Shown here one piece after another: positions 35,236-42,975 of a DNA stretch of 64,000 nucleotides. The translations under genes and the position numbers were made by a program. Within the stretch, counting starts at the first letter, position 1; each line of letters begins with the position of its first letter. Below the pieces are notes generated by a model. It was not told the DNA's origin and made no database searches. It saw only the letters and a list, made by a program, of their open reading frames with translations. The stretch covers positions 1-64,000 of the forward strand of contig DVEP01000044.1 in assembly GCA_015655975.1 (NCBI GenBank), written 5' to 3'. This DNA comes from Eubacterium sp. (GTDB taxonomy: Bacteria; Bacillota; Clostridia; Oscillospirales; Acutalibacteraceae).

Positions 35236-35649
35236 TTAATTTTTGTTTTTGTCGAAACTCGGATTGAAAGCGTAGAAGTTTTTGCTGTCGAGTTTGTCGG
35301 TAGCCAGTCTGAGACCTTCACCAAATCTTTGATAGTGCACTATTTCTCTTGCTCTCAAAAATTTGATTGGCGCAATAACATCAGGGTCGTCTATCAGTCG
35401 TAAAATATTGTCATAGGTCACCCTTGCTTTTTGTTCGGCAGCGAGGTCTTCATTCAAGTCGGCTATTAAATCGCCTTTAACCGCAAGGCTCGCAGCATTG
35501 AACGGTGAGCCGCTCGCCGCTGTCGGATATACACCTGCAGTGTGGTCAACAAAGTATGGCGCAAAGTTGCTTTTTTCAATTTGGTCGTAGGTCATATTTC
35601 TTGTGAGTTGATGAACAATAGCGCCAATCATCTCCAAGTGTCCCAATTC
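35236..35649 (-). pseudogene. cotJC: cotJC, C-terminal part (codons 66-201), cut off by the inserted element
   Basis: The minus strand encodes 136 residues, LGHLEMIGAIVHQLTRNM to the stop, the second half of the CotJC spore-coat manganese-catalase family. It contains the metal-ligand region (ELGHLEMIG), ADLNEDLAAEQKARVTYD and REIVHYQRFGEGL. It has no start codon or ribosome site of its own. The N-terminal half lies 12.6 kb away at 48270-48464. Joining the two at the shared AATTC (35645-35649 and 48268-48272) gives an uninterrupted 201-codon gene. As it stands the gene is split; the sequence on both sides is undamaged, so it would be repaired by precise excision. Confidence 0.92.
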
Positions 35650-35668
35650 GTTGGCACAGCGATGTTAT
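35645..35668. other. Left attachment site of the cotJC element
   Basis: Core AATTC (35645-35649), then GTTG, then the 15-bp end repeat GCACAGCGATGTTAT (35654-35668). The mirror arrangement is at 48252-48272. Left of the core is cotJC coding sequence; right of it coding homology ends at once. Confidence 0.88.
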
Positions 35669-35682
35669 CTATAGTTTAGGTC

Positions 35683-35730
35683 AAAAAAGCGCGTAGTTAT
35701 GGGATTTGTTCCTCATAACTACGCTTTTTT
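35683..35730 (-). terminator. Terminator at the element's left end
   Basis: The stem GCGTAGTTATG/CATAACTACGC (35691-35701 with 35714-35724) has A runs and T runs on its sides. On the minus strand it ends the leftward operon; its stem overlaps the stop of the 50-codon gene. Confidence 0.85.
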
Positions 35731-35871
35731 ATTATTGATTTTATTTGCAATTTTAACGGCAATTGAATTAAGTTCTTTTTGCTTGTATTCTATTTCTGAT
35801 TTGTTTTTCAAAATAAAGTCATCATGAATTATAATTTGCGTATTATCAATAAAAAAGGATTTAACTACCAT
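35719..35871 (-). CDS. Hypothetical 50-residue protein at the element end
   Basis: A short gene with a GAGGTG ribosome site nine bases before its ATG. The peptide begins MVVKSFFIDNTQIIIHDDFI and ends in a Lys/Asn-rich helix (ELNSIAVKIANKINNKKA). A perfect 10-bp inverted repeat (35872-35881 with 35891-35900) abuts the start codon and includes part of the ribosome site, so translation may be controlled by RNA folding. No family recognised. It is small and charged and sits next to the attachment site, which makes it one candidate for the excision-directing factor of the serine recombinase. That is conjecture. Confidence 0.65.
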   Translation of the reverse strand: MVVKSFFIDNTQIIIHDDFILKNKSEIEYKQKELNSIAVKIANKINNKKA

Positions 35872-35911
35872 AAGAATACACCTCATTAAAGTGTATTCTT
35901 ATGAGTTTGTC

Positions 35912-36160
35912 CTATATGCTTCCAAGAGTTTGAGTATGGATAATTTCTTTAATAATTTCTTTTACATCTGAATGAGAATATCCGCAATTCATTTTTTCGG
36001 CAATATCCATCGGGTCTGTTTTACCGTCTAATTGCTTTGCAAATATATAGGTTTCATACGGAATTTCAAAATATTCTTCTGACAAAGAATTATATACTAA
36101 GCAAGTATCATCGTTCTTTTCAGAAAACAACAAATAGTTTGAAATCATAGGATATTTCAT
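35912..36160 (-). pseudogene. Truncated duplicate of the M50 protease N-terminal domain
   Basis: 82 codons nearly identical to residues 1-70 of the M50 protease gene just to the right (MKYPMISNYLLFSEKNDDTC against MKYPMLANYLLFYKKNNDTY). The noncoding block in front is duplicated too, including its hairpin. The copy then runs into unrelated codons and stops. Its ribosome site has decayed (CGAG in place of GGAG). It is therefore a partial tandem duplication and probably not expressed well. Confidence 0.75.
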
Positions 36161-36227
36161 TGTTTGCTCGTTGAAAATTTAATTTATGTAGTTAAAAACG
36201 GCGCGAATTTCTCCACCATTCGCGTTT

Positions 36228-37241
36228 TTATTTTTCAATCATCAACAAAACAATAACAACAACAGGAGATATAAAAGTAATTACCGCCAATATTTTAGAC
36301 AGGATTTTAGAAAAATAAATAAAGTAATATAAAACTATCGTAAATTTTCCCGCAACTCCTTTATTTTTTAATAAGCGTTTTGTCTTTTTTGAGTGTACGG
36401 TTTTGTCGGCTTTTTCGCTTAAATTATATGTATCGAAAAGATTTTCTAAAATATGCATTGCGTCAGAACCGTCAATCAATATCAGGTTCAGGATACCTGT
36501 TATAAAATTCGCATAAGAAACAGCAAAGAACAAAACATTTAATTCCTGTATCTCAGACGATAAAATCATAAAAACACCTGACAGAAATAAATTCATTTCA
36601 ATTCCTGCAAAACTTATAAGATTTTGCTTTGTACGACTTTTAATATTATCGTAAAAAATCAAAGTATACAGATACGGAATATAATTGTTTGCACCTATTC
36701 CGAATTCAAACACATATCCGCCGAAACCGATACATGCAAACGCATGAGAAAACTCATGAAATACACAACCTATAATAAAACCGAATAAAAAGCCGAAAAT
36801 AATAATTGGAGAGTTTTCAAACGAAAACTTTTCGTATGCAAAAGGCAAAAGACAAAATCCAACAATAAGAACAGGTAACCAAGAAATAACAAGAAACGCA
36901 TTCAAAAAATAAAACAGTTTTCCAATAAAATCAGAATGATGTTTCAATATTTTAACAGAATACATCCAATCGTCAGGTTGTTTGAATAAAAACCGACTTT
37001 GTCTGATACATCTCATATTATCAAGATATTTTAGTATTTCTTTTACATCTGAATGAGAATATCCGCAATTCATTTTTTCGGCAACATCCATCGGGTTTGT
37101 TTTACCGTCTAATTGTTTTGCAAATATATAGGCTTCATACGGAATTTCAAAATATTCTTCCGACAATGTGTCAAATACCAAGTATGTATCATTATTCTTT
37201 TTGTAAAACAACAAATAGTTTGCCAGCATAGGATATTTCAT
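36228..37241 (-). CDS. M50-like membrane metalloprotease with PqqD-like N-terminal domain
   Basis: A 337-residue membrane protein. Residues 1-85 form a PqqD-like or winged-helix-like domain (YFEIPYEAYIFAKQLDGKTN, then GYSHSDVKEILKYLDN). The rest has six or more hydrophobic segments with the zinc site HEFSH (H162-H166) in VFHEFSHAFACIGFGG and the third-ligand region NLILIDGSDA (about 250-260), as in site-2-type proteases. Related two-domain proteins occur in peptide-export loci. It follows the 1081-residue secreted protein gene after 81 bp that contain a hairpin (37279-37303), and has a GGAG site. Substrate unknown. Confidence 0.8.
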   Translation of the reverse strand: MKYPMLANYLLFYKKNNDTYLVFDTLSEEYFEIPYEAYIFAKQLDGKTNPMDVAEKMNCGYSHSDVKEILKYLDNMRCIRQSRFLFKQPDDWMYSVKILKHHSDFIGKLFYFLNAFLVISWLPVLIVGFCLLPFAYEKFSFENSPIIIFGFLFGFIIGCVFHEFSHAFACIGFGGYVFEFGIGANNYIPYLYTLIFYDNIKSRTKQNLISFAGIEMNLFLSGVFMILSSEIQELNVLFFAVSYANFITGILNLILIDGSDAMHILENLFDTYNLSEKADKTVHSKKTKRLLKNKGVAGKFTIVLYYFIYFSKILSKILAVITFISPVVVIVLLMIEK

Positions 37242-37322
37242 TGTTTGCTCCTTGAAAAATTTAATTTATGCAGTTTAAAACGGCGTGAATTTCTCCACGC
37301 CGTCCTTTTTATTTCAACAATA

Positions 37323-40300
37323 TTAACTTATTAACTTAAAATCGCTTATATTTTCATCAAATTGAAATTCATTTTCTTTGTAAGTGTGTCCGCCATTCGG
37401 ATGGTGGACATGACTATATGCAATATATTTACCGTTTTCTTCATGAAAATTCATATACTTTCCCGATATTGCAGATTCTTGCAATTCACCATAGTCATTA
37501 AAGAAAAAGATGTGAGTTAAACTACCTGAACCACCACCGTCTTGTTCAAAAGCGAAAAAAGTATGTTCATTCACAACTATGGGATTTTTAATTTGTCCAT
37601 GTAATTCATCTTTAAAAGGAACTATTCCATATGTAAGAGATTCTATAGTTATACCATATATTGAACAATCCTTATACCAACCATTTTCAGTTTCTGTAAA
37701 ATCGTTCATCCAACTATCTACCTGACCAACAATTGCGAATGCTTCATGTAAGCCATCAGAATTAAAATCGCCATAAACAAATTGAATAATTTCATCCGTA
37801 CTTTGTTCGTATTCTAATTGATTTTCTAAAGCATTTTTAAAGATTGATTCTTTATCTAAAAGTTCAATTGCTGAATTACCATCTGTTTGTATTCTTAAAA
37901 TACTATCCGGACCATAATAATAAACAAAGTTTCCAATTATGAAAGCTTGAGAAAGATATGCACTGCTATATTGATATAAATTATTATATTGTAGAGAATT
38001 TAAATTTAATAATCCAATACCATTATCATCATTCCAACATACCAAATTGTTTTGATAAATATTAGCTTGATGTTGATTTTCATTAAGTTCTATATAAGAA
38101 AGTTTTTTATTATTATTTAAATCAAATCTGTTAATTATTGTTTTACCTTGTTGTCCACTGGGAGATGCATATAATATTCCATCAATTATTTCAAAAATCA
38201 CAGAAGAGTGTTCATATATTGGTTCAGTTATATTTCCACAAACAATATCATTAAACAAAACTTTCGACTGAGCAGAATTAAGATCATATAATGAAATATC
38301 AAACGTAGACTTATAGTTGTCCAAATTCGATAAATAAAGTATGGAATCATTATAAAAGTTAAATATACCTTCTGATGTTTCTAATAAAAATTTAGGAGTA
38401 TTTTTTAATGCTATATCCAGTGAATACAAGCCATAATTATTATCCTTATCAACAGCGTTAAAATAAATCTTTTCATTATAAACAACTAAAGTTTCAACAT
38501 TAAAATTCACTTTAAAAGACTGAATAGAATAATCATTTAAATTACATTTATATATAGTAGTGTTTTCATTATAAGAATCATCACCGCCTTGACCACAGTA
38601 ATATAGTGCCCCATCATAAATATTCAGTGACCATATATTTTTGTCTGCTTTTAATATTTGATAATCCTTATTTGCTAATTCATCATAACAAAATAGAAAC
38701 TCATTATTAAGTACATAATAGTGCTTTTTATTTTGATAATCATATACTGCTTCTCCTCCATTTAAGAGATTTGTTATTTTATTTTCATCTAAAAGTTGTT
38801 CTAACTCTTCAGTTGATTTGCACAAAGAAATCAACTTTTCATCTGAATAGTTTTTAAGATATTTCTCATTGTCAGACGGCAAATAACCATAAATACGGTT
38901 ATCGTTATTGACGGTGCCATCCGCATTTACTCGCGCTGATTTAAACACTGCAAGTAAATCAGCTATTTCCTTGTTGATATCTAACTGATACTGCTTTACT
39001 TTTTCATAAGAGTCCGAATCAATGTATTTTTGTGACTCAATGGTTGCCAGTGCACTTTGCCGTGTGACATAGCAAAATTTAAGATAAGTATAATACGCCT
39101 GTGCCACTTGGTACAAATCTTTTTCATCTGATATTAAGTCAAAATTTAACAAGCAATATGAATCCGACTGAAAAATTTGCGAATATGTTGCTAAAACAAA
39201 TTTGTCTGCACCATCTAAAGATTCTTTTAAACACGGCACATATTCTGAAACAATATTCCACACTACCAGTGCTGTAGATACTTTTGCACCAATTTTATTC
39301 TTTATTGTTTCGTTAACCGTGCTATCTACCAATTCTTCCATCAAATCATTGGTCAAGAAATTCTTTAATGTATATTCAACAACAGAAGATTCCAAATCTT
39401 TGATAACGGAATCAAATGTTTTCACAATTTGTTCCGGTATGTAATCTTCTTCCATACCCTGATTATAATAATTTTTTAATGCATCTAAGGCAAACTGATC
39501 TTTGTTTTGATATTCGGATGAATACTGAATCACATCAAAAATCTGGTCAATTATGTCTAATGCATGATGGGAATCTTTTGCCAATGTATCTTGAAATTTT
39601 TCAAATGGTGCTGCGCTCTCTAAAAAGCTTTTTTCACTGTCCAGTGCCTGCTCAAATTGTTTATAGGCTGCATTTAATTCCAAATTAGAGGCATTGCCTG
39701 CCTTAATTAAATCCATATATTTATTGGCCAGTTCTGATGCATTGGAAACTTCCCAATCTTCAATAGAATCAAACAGTCCTCTAAATTTTCCGTTCGGAGA
39801 AAGCACATCGTTCAATTTGTCAATATCCTCGTTCATTGCTTCAAACTCCTCATCACTGTTGATGACAAAAAGTTTGGCTAGGTCTTCACCATATTTATTA
39901 TCATACACATTGCTAACGCCAAACACATTTAAGAATAAATCTAAAGCAGATTCCGGATTGAAATGCAAAAGTTCATTATATTCTGACACCACTCTATTTA
40001 ACGCACCTAAAATTTGTTGAACAGATTCAGAATAACCAAAATCGTCATTAAAATCAAAATTATATTTTGGGTTGTTCTTATGCACTTTCAAAACGGCACT
40101 CAAAACTGTTTCGGGCATTGGCGTAATCAAGATTTCTTCATTTTGAAATGTTATGTAACTATCCAATATAGATAAAGTAAATTCAAGTGGTACCCAAATC
40201 CGAGATTCTTCTGAAATCGCATTAAACGGTGCTTCATATTCTAAAGTAGAAAAAAGATAATTTAAAGAGTTTACTTTGTTTGTTCCGATATAAAACCAAA

Positions 40301-40568
40301 TTAATTTCGTATTCTCAACATTTTTAAATACAAATGTATCTGTATTTTTTATTGTATTAAATCCTAACAACGCCCCGACATATTCTGCATCTGCATATAC
40401 ATGTGAATTTTCCACCCGAACTGGAATCGTTCCTGATTTATCCGGCTGGGTGGTTAAAGTATAATGGACACCACCATATTCTACTGCTTTTTCATCGGCA
40501 AATGCCGGAATACTGCCAATCGGCAATAATAGAAGTAACGATAATATTAAACATGCTATTTTTTTCAT
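37323..40568 (-). CDS. Large secreted protein with copper-amine-oxidase-like N-domain and beta-propeller-like region
   Basis: A 1081-residue exported protein, the largest in the window. A signal peptide (MKKIACLILSLLLLLPIGSI, cleavage near AFA-DE at about 25) is followed by a copper-amine-oxidase-N-like domain (about 55-160, EYVGALLGF, RIWVPLEF), common in Clostridia surface proteins. Next is a long alpha-helical region (about 165-580), and then repeated short beta units with NGGEAVYDY, YDGALYYCGQGG and YNEKIYFNAVD (about 600-920), like DUF5050/propeller repeats. The final part (FVYGDFNSDGLHEAFAIVG) resembles an FG-GAP or calcium-loop motif. Four bases separate it from the membrane-anchored gene upstream. 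Function unknown. Confidence 0.78.
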   Translation of the reverse strand: MKKIACLILSLLLLLPIGSIPAFADEKAVEYGGVHYTLTTQPDKSGTIPVRVENSHVYADAEYVGALLGFNTIKNTDTFVFKNVENTKLIWFYIGTNKVNSLNYLFSTLEYEAPFNAISEESRIWVPLEFTLSILDSYITFQNEEILITPMPETVLSAVLKVHKNNPKYNFDFNDDFGYSESVQQILGALNRVVSEYNELLHFNPESALDLFLNVFGVSNVYDNKYGEDLAKLFVINSDEEFEAMNEDIDKLNDVLSPNGKFRGLFDSIEDWEVSNASELANKYMDLIKAGNASNLELNAAYKQFEQALDSEKSFLESAAPFEKFQDTLAKDSHHALDIIDQIFDVIQYSSEYQNKDQFALDALKNYYNQGMEEDYIPEQIVKTFDSVIKDLESSVVEYTLKNFLTNDLMEELVDSTVNETIKNKIGAKVSTALVVWNIVSEYVPCLKESLDGADKFVLATYSQIFQSDSYCLLNFDLISDEKDLYQVAQAYYTYLKFCYVTRQSALATIESQKYIDSDSYEKVKQYQLDINKEIADLLAVFKSARVNADGTVNNDNRIYGYLPSDNEKYLKNYSDEKLISLCKSTEELEQLLDENKITNLLNGGEAVYDYQNKKHYYVLNNEFLFCYDELANKDYQILKADKNIWSLNIYDGALYYCGQGGDDSYNENTTIYKCNLNDYSIQSFKVNFNVETLVVYNEKIYFNAVDKDNNYGLYSLDIALKNTPKFLLETSEGIFNFYNDSILYLSNLDNYKSTFDISLYDLNSAQSKVLFNDIVCGNITEPIYEHSSVIFEIIDGILYASPSGQQGKTIINRFDLNNNKKLSYIELNENQHQANIYQNNLVCWNDDNGIGLLNLNSLQYNNLYQYSSAYLSQAFIIGNFVYYYGPDSILRIQTDGNSAIELLDKESIFKNALENQLEYEQSTDEIIQFVYGDFNSDGLHEAFAIVGQVDSWMNDFTETENGWYKDCSIYGITIESLTYGIVPFKDELHGQIKNPIVVNEHTFFAFEQDGGGSGSLTHIFFFNDYGELQESAISGKYMNFHEENGKYIAYSHVHHPNGGHTYKENEFQFDENISDFKLIS

Positions 40569-40571
40569 TTG

Positions 40572-41210
40572 CTATACTCCTAGATTTTTCTTAAGTTCCT
40601 GTAACATTTGATTATACCAATACTGATATCCAGATCCCATACCACCAGTAAAAGCATCTAAAAACTCTTTGGAAACATAATCTGAATAATCAGGAATCCA
40701 TTTACCGTCTTGCTTTTTGTAAAATACATCAGCTTCTCTTTCTTTACGATTCTGTGTTGTTTTGATATATTTTACATTTTTATCAAAAAGTTCATCTGTA
40801 TTGCCAAGTTCATCAGGATCCAAATCTTTCATAAAGCTTTCCATATCAGGTGCTTCGATTGTATATGTAACTCTATTTTCAAAAATAGAAATAGAATAAT
40901 CAAAATTAGATGATTGTAAAATTGTTTGTATCAATTTATCACCGTCACTTAATTCTGATTTACTATCTTTTAAACCAAAATCGTTCGGATTTAATCCCAA
41001 TACTTCTATTTCCTTTCTCATGGCTTCATTTTTTTGATTTTCAGGTGTTAAATTAAATGCAGATAAATCTCCGGATTCAACTTTCTGCACAAATTCATCA
41101 GCACTCGTTTTTATAGAAATGTATTTAGTCAGAAGTAATCCTCCTAAAACTAAAGCAACTAACACAACGGTTCCAACTATTGAGCCGATTATAATTTTTT
41201 TCTTTTTCAT
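40572..41210 (-). CDS. Membrane-anchored exported protein, unknown function
   Basis: A 212-residue protein with an N-terminal signal anchor (IIIGSIVGTVVLVALVLGGLLL, about 6-27) and a soluble external domain rich in Asp, Glu and Lys. It ends YQYWYNQMLQELKKNLG. No catalytic motif is seen. AGGAG lies before the start; the next gene starts three bases after the stop, with its AGGAG site overlapping the end of this gene, so the two are translationally linked. First gene of the leftward operon and the nearest to the left repeat of the invertible segment. Confidence 0.72.
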   Translation of the reverse strand: MKKKKIIIGSIVGTVVLVALVLGGLLLTKYISIKTSADEFVQKVESGDLSAFNLTPENQKNEAMRKEIEVLGLNPNDFGLKDSKSELSDGDKLIQTILQSSNFDYSISIFENRVTYTIEAPDMESFMKDLDPDELGNTDELFDKNVKYIKTTQNRKEREADVFYKKQDGKWIPDYSDYVSKEFLDAFTGGMGSGYQYWYNQMLQELKKNLGV

Positions 41211-41485
41211 TTTATCTCTCCTTTTATACTATATTTTAATTAGTAATGCAAAATTTTTCATTATTGCCCATTTATCCCCCCCCTTACAAAAAATTGCTGA
41301 ATTTTTTGTGTAATGTTAACAAATTGAAAATTAATTGTTTCTAAAATGGAAAGTTGTTAACATTTTTCAAATCAGACAACAAAATAAAATTTTTAAATGA
41401 TACAAAAAATCATAAAAATCACTCCTAATCTGTTGTATAATTTATAAAGAAACTGCAATACTGAATAAAAGAACAACTATATAAA
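41211..41485 (-). other. Leader region between the membrane-protein operon and the left inverted repeat
   Basis: AT-rich, 275 bp. On the minus strand two very short frames have good ribosome sites: six codons (MIFCII, near 41395) after AGGAG, and eleven codons (MGNNEKFCITN, near 41265) after a run of eight G residues (C residues at 41276-41283 on the plus strand). No clear promoter for the operon is seen here. An invertible promoter arriving from the right would transcribe through this leader. Confidence 0.5.
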
Positions 41486-41517
41486 TTTACATTTCGCAAA
41501 GTTTGTAATTTTGCGAA
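41486..41517 (+). repeat. Left 32-bp inverted repeat of the invertible segment
   Basis: Exact inverted match to 42845-42876. The unit begins TTTACA and contains arms TTCGCAAA and TTTGCGAA (41493-41500 and 41510-41517) around a 9-bp asymmetric centre GTTTGTAAT. That is the layout of a tyrosine-recombinase crossover site. Confidence 0.93.
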
Positions 41518-41525
41518 TAGGCATA

Positions 41526-41553
41526 AAAAAAGCACGGTTTAGCCGTGCTTTTT
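41526..41553 (-). terminator. Terminator of the tyrosine recombinase gene
   Basis: The stem AGCACGG/CCGTGCT is extended by A and T runs on both sides. It lies inside the segment, between the recombinase stop and the left repeat, and so prevents the recombinase transcript from reaching the surface-protein operon. Confidence 0.85.
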
Positions 41554-41561
41554 CTAATTTA

Positions 41562-41581
41562 TGACCCCTGTTTTTGACCCC
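41562..41581 (+). repeat. Putative recombinase arm sites, left pair
   Basis: Two direct copies of TGACCCC (41562-41568, 41575-41581), 13 bp apart. A matching pair in the same orientation, TGACCCA and TGACCCC, lies at 42702-42720, 12 bp apart. They flank the recombinase gene and are plausible binding sites for its N-terminal arm-binding domain. Confidence 0.5.
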
Positions 41582-41590
41582 CTATAGTAT

Positions 41591-42682
41591 TTAACCTGCA
41601 ATTTTTTCAATGCTTTTAGCCTTATCTTTCATACTCGGATGTACATACAACTGCAATGTAACAGAAACACTTGAATGCCCTAACAATTCGCTTAATGTTT
41701 TAATATCTACTTCTTTTTCCACCGCTCTTGTAGCAAATGTATGTCTCAAAGAATGATAATTCACTTGCCTTATAGATAATTCTTTTAAATATGTTTTGAA
41801 AATATTTTCATATTGTCTTGGTTCAATAAAACAAAACGGTGTACCTGTTAAAATAAATGCATTCGGACTGCTTCTGTATTCTTTTAAAATTGTAAAAAGA
41901 AAAAACGGCAACGGTAAAGTTCTTCTTGATTTAATACTTTTCGGTGTGCCCATTATAATCTTTGTTTTGTTCTTGTTGTCTTCTTCAAAACACTTCACTC
42001 TTTGCAATGTTTTGTTTATATGAATTGTGCCGTTTTGGAAATCAATGTCTGACCACTGCAATGCACAAACTTCTCCTATTCGCAATCCTAAGTATAAAGA
42101 TAAAAGTATCCCTAATTTTTTTCTGTCATGTTGTATTAACAGTTTTTGAGATAGTTTTTTCTGTTCTTCTTCACTTAGTATCGTTACTTCTTTTGTAACA
42201 GAATCAGCAAAATCTGCTTCTATCCATACATGAGATAAATTGTATTTTTGTTCGGCATAAATCAATATCTGTTCAAGCCTGCATAATATTTCTTTTATGC
42301 GTTTAGACGAAAGTTTCTCATCTTGTTTCTTTTGAATTAAGTTCTGTATATCGGTTTGAAAATCAATGCAATGAATATTTTTGTTTCTCCAAACAGGAAT
42401 CAAATGTTTATATACAGTAGTATAGTAAGTAGCATACGATGATTCTTTTAGTCTTAGTTTCTTTTTCTTCAACCATTCATCGCATACAAGTTCAAAATAT
42501 ACAATATCCGTTTTCTGCAATTTTGTTTTATATCTTTTTTCAATGCGCTCTGTACATAACTTTTCTTTTGTTTCTTTATATGTTTTGCCGTAAACTGAAT
42601 GTGTTTTTCCGTCTTTTCCCGTATATCGACCTTCCCAACGACCGTCCTTTCGTTTTCTTATATTTTCTCCTTTTTTAGGCAT
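41591..42682 (-). CDS. Tyrosine recombinase (integrase family) inside the invertible segment
   Basis: A 363-residue site-specific recombinase. An N-terminal AP2-like arm-binding domain (IRKRKDGRWEGRYTGKDGKT) is followed by a SAM-like core-binding domain (about 70-165) and the catalytic domain. Catalytic residues are Arg in GLRIGEVCALQW, Lys in TPKSIKSRRTLPLP, His-x-x-Arg in HSLRHTF, His in LGHSSVSVTL and the nucleophile Tyr near residue 346 in LQLYVHP. The open frame reaches an ATG at 42709, but the ATG at 42682 has AAAGGAG at the right distance. By sequence it looks like a phage/ICE integrase; its placement between inverted sites suggests it now acts as an invertase. Confidence 0.93.
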   Translation of the reverse strand: MPKKGENIRKRKDGRWEGRYTGKDGKTHSVYGKTYKETKEKLCTERIEKRYKTKLQKTDIVYFELVCDEWLKKKKLRLKESSYATYYTTVYKHLIPVWRNKNIHCIDFQTDIQNLIQKKQDEKLSSKRIKEILCRLEQILIYAEQKYNLSHVWIEADFADSVTKEVTILSEEEQKKLSQKLLIQHDRKKLGILLSLYLGLRIGEVCALQWSDIDFQNGTIHINKTLQRVKCFEEDNKNKTKIIMGTPKSIKSRRTLPLPFFLFTILKEYRSSPNAFILTGTPFCFIEPRQYENIFKTYLKELSIRQVNYHSLRHTFATRAVEKEVDIKTLSELLGHSSVSVTLQLYVHPSMKDKAKSIEKIAG

Positions 42683-42701
42683 ATAAAATACTCCTTTCTT
42701 C

Positions 42702-42720
42702 TGACCCATTTATTGACCCC
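42702..42720 (+). repeat. Putative recombinase arm sites, right pair
   Basis: TGACCCA and TGACCCC, 12 bp apart, in the same orientation as the pair at 41562-41581. They lie just before the recombinase start codon, so binding here could also repress its translation or transcription. Confidence 0.5.
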
Positions 42721-42788
42721 TTATGCCTTGTTTTTTAACAACAAATAATAACTATCTTTGTGTTTTAAGCATTTTTTTTATTTCTGTC

Positions 42789-42817
42789 TTTACATTTTTT
42801 TGAATTTATTGTAGAAT
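42789..42817 (+). promoter_or_regulatory. Outward-facing promoter in the invertible segment
   Basis: TTTACA (42789-42794), 17 bp, TAGAAT (42812-42817), pointing right across the right inverted repeat toward the Replic_Relax operon. After inversion the same promoter would point left across the left repeat toward the gene at 41210. A weak terminator-like hairpin (CCGT-TTTT-ACGG, about 42922-42933, with T run) lies beyond the right repeat and could dampen it. Confidence 0.55.
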
Positions 42818-42844
42818 AAAAAGGAAATAAGAGGAAAATTTTGT

Positions 42845-42876
42845 TTCGCAAAATTACAAACTTTGCGAAATGTAAA
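42845..42876 (-). repeat. Right 32-bp inverted repeat of the invertible segment
   Basis: The exact reverse complement of 41486-41517. Flanking bases on both sides differ between the copies, so the repeat is 32 bp long. Confidence 0.93.
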
Positions 42877-42975
42877 CAGTCTTTTTTATTATACTATGTA
42901 ATAAATTTTTAGAAAATGACAGCCGTTTTTACGGTCTTTTTTTATGCTTTTTTTATATTTTTCTGTCTAAAAAGT

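Larger units (their letters stand above)
41486..42876. mobile_element. Predicted invertible DNA segment carrying its own tyrosine recombinase
   Basis: A 1,391-bp segment bounded by exact 32-bp inverted repeats. It holds one gene (the recombinase), its terminator, paired GGGGTCA-type repeats at each end of the gene and an outward promoter-like sequence at the right. Recombination between inverted sites flips the segment rather than excising it. Flipping would move the promoter from facing the mobilisation operon to facing the surface-protein operon. Confidence 0.75.

Noticed and set aside
41486..42876. The 32-bp repeats as attL and attR of an integrated element
   Set aside because: Integration products are direct repeats; these are exact inverted repeats, so inversion is the expected outcome.
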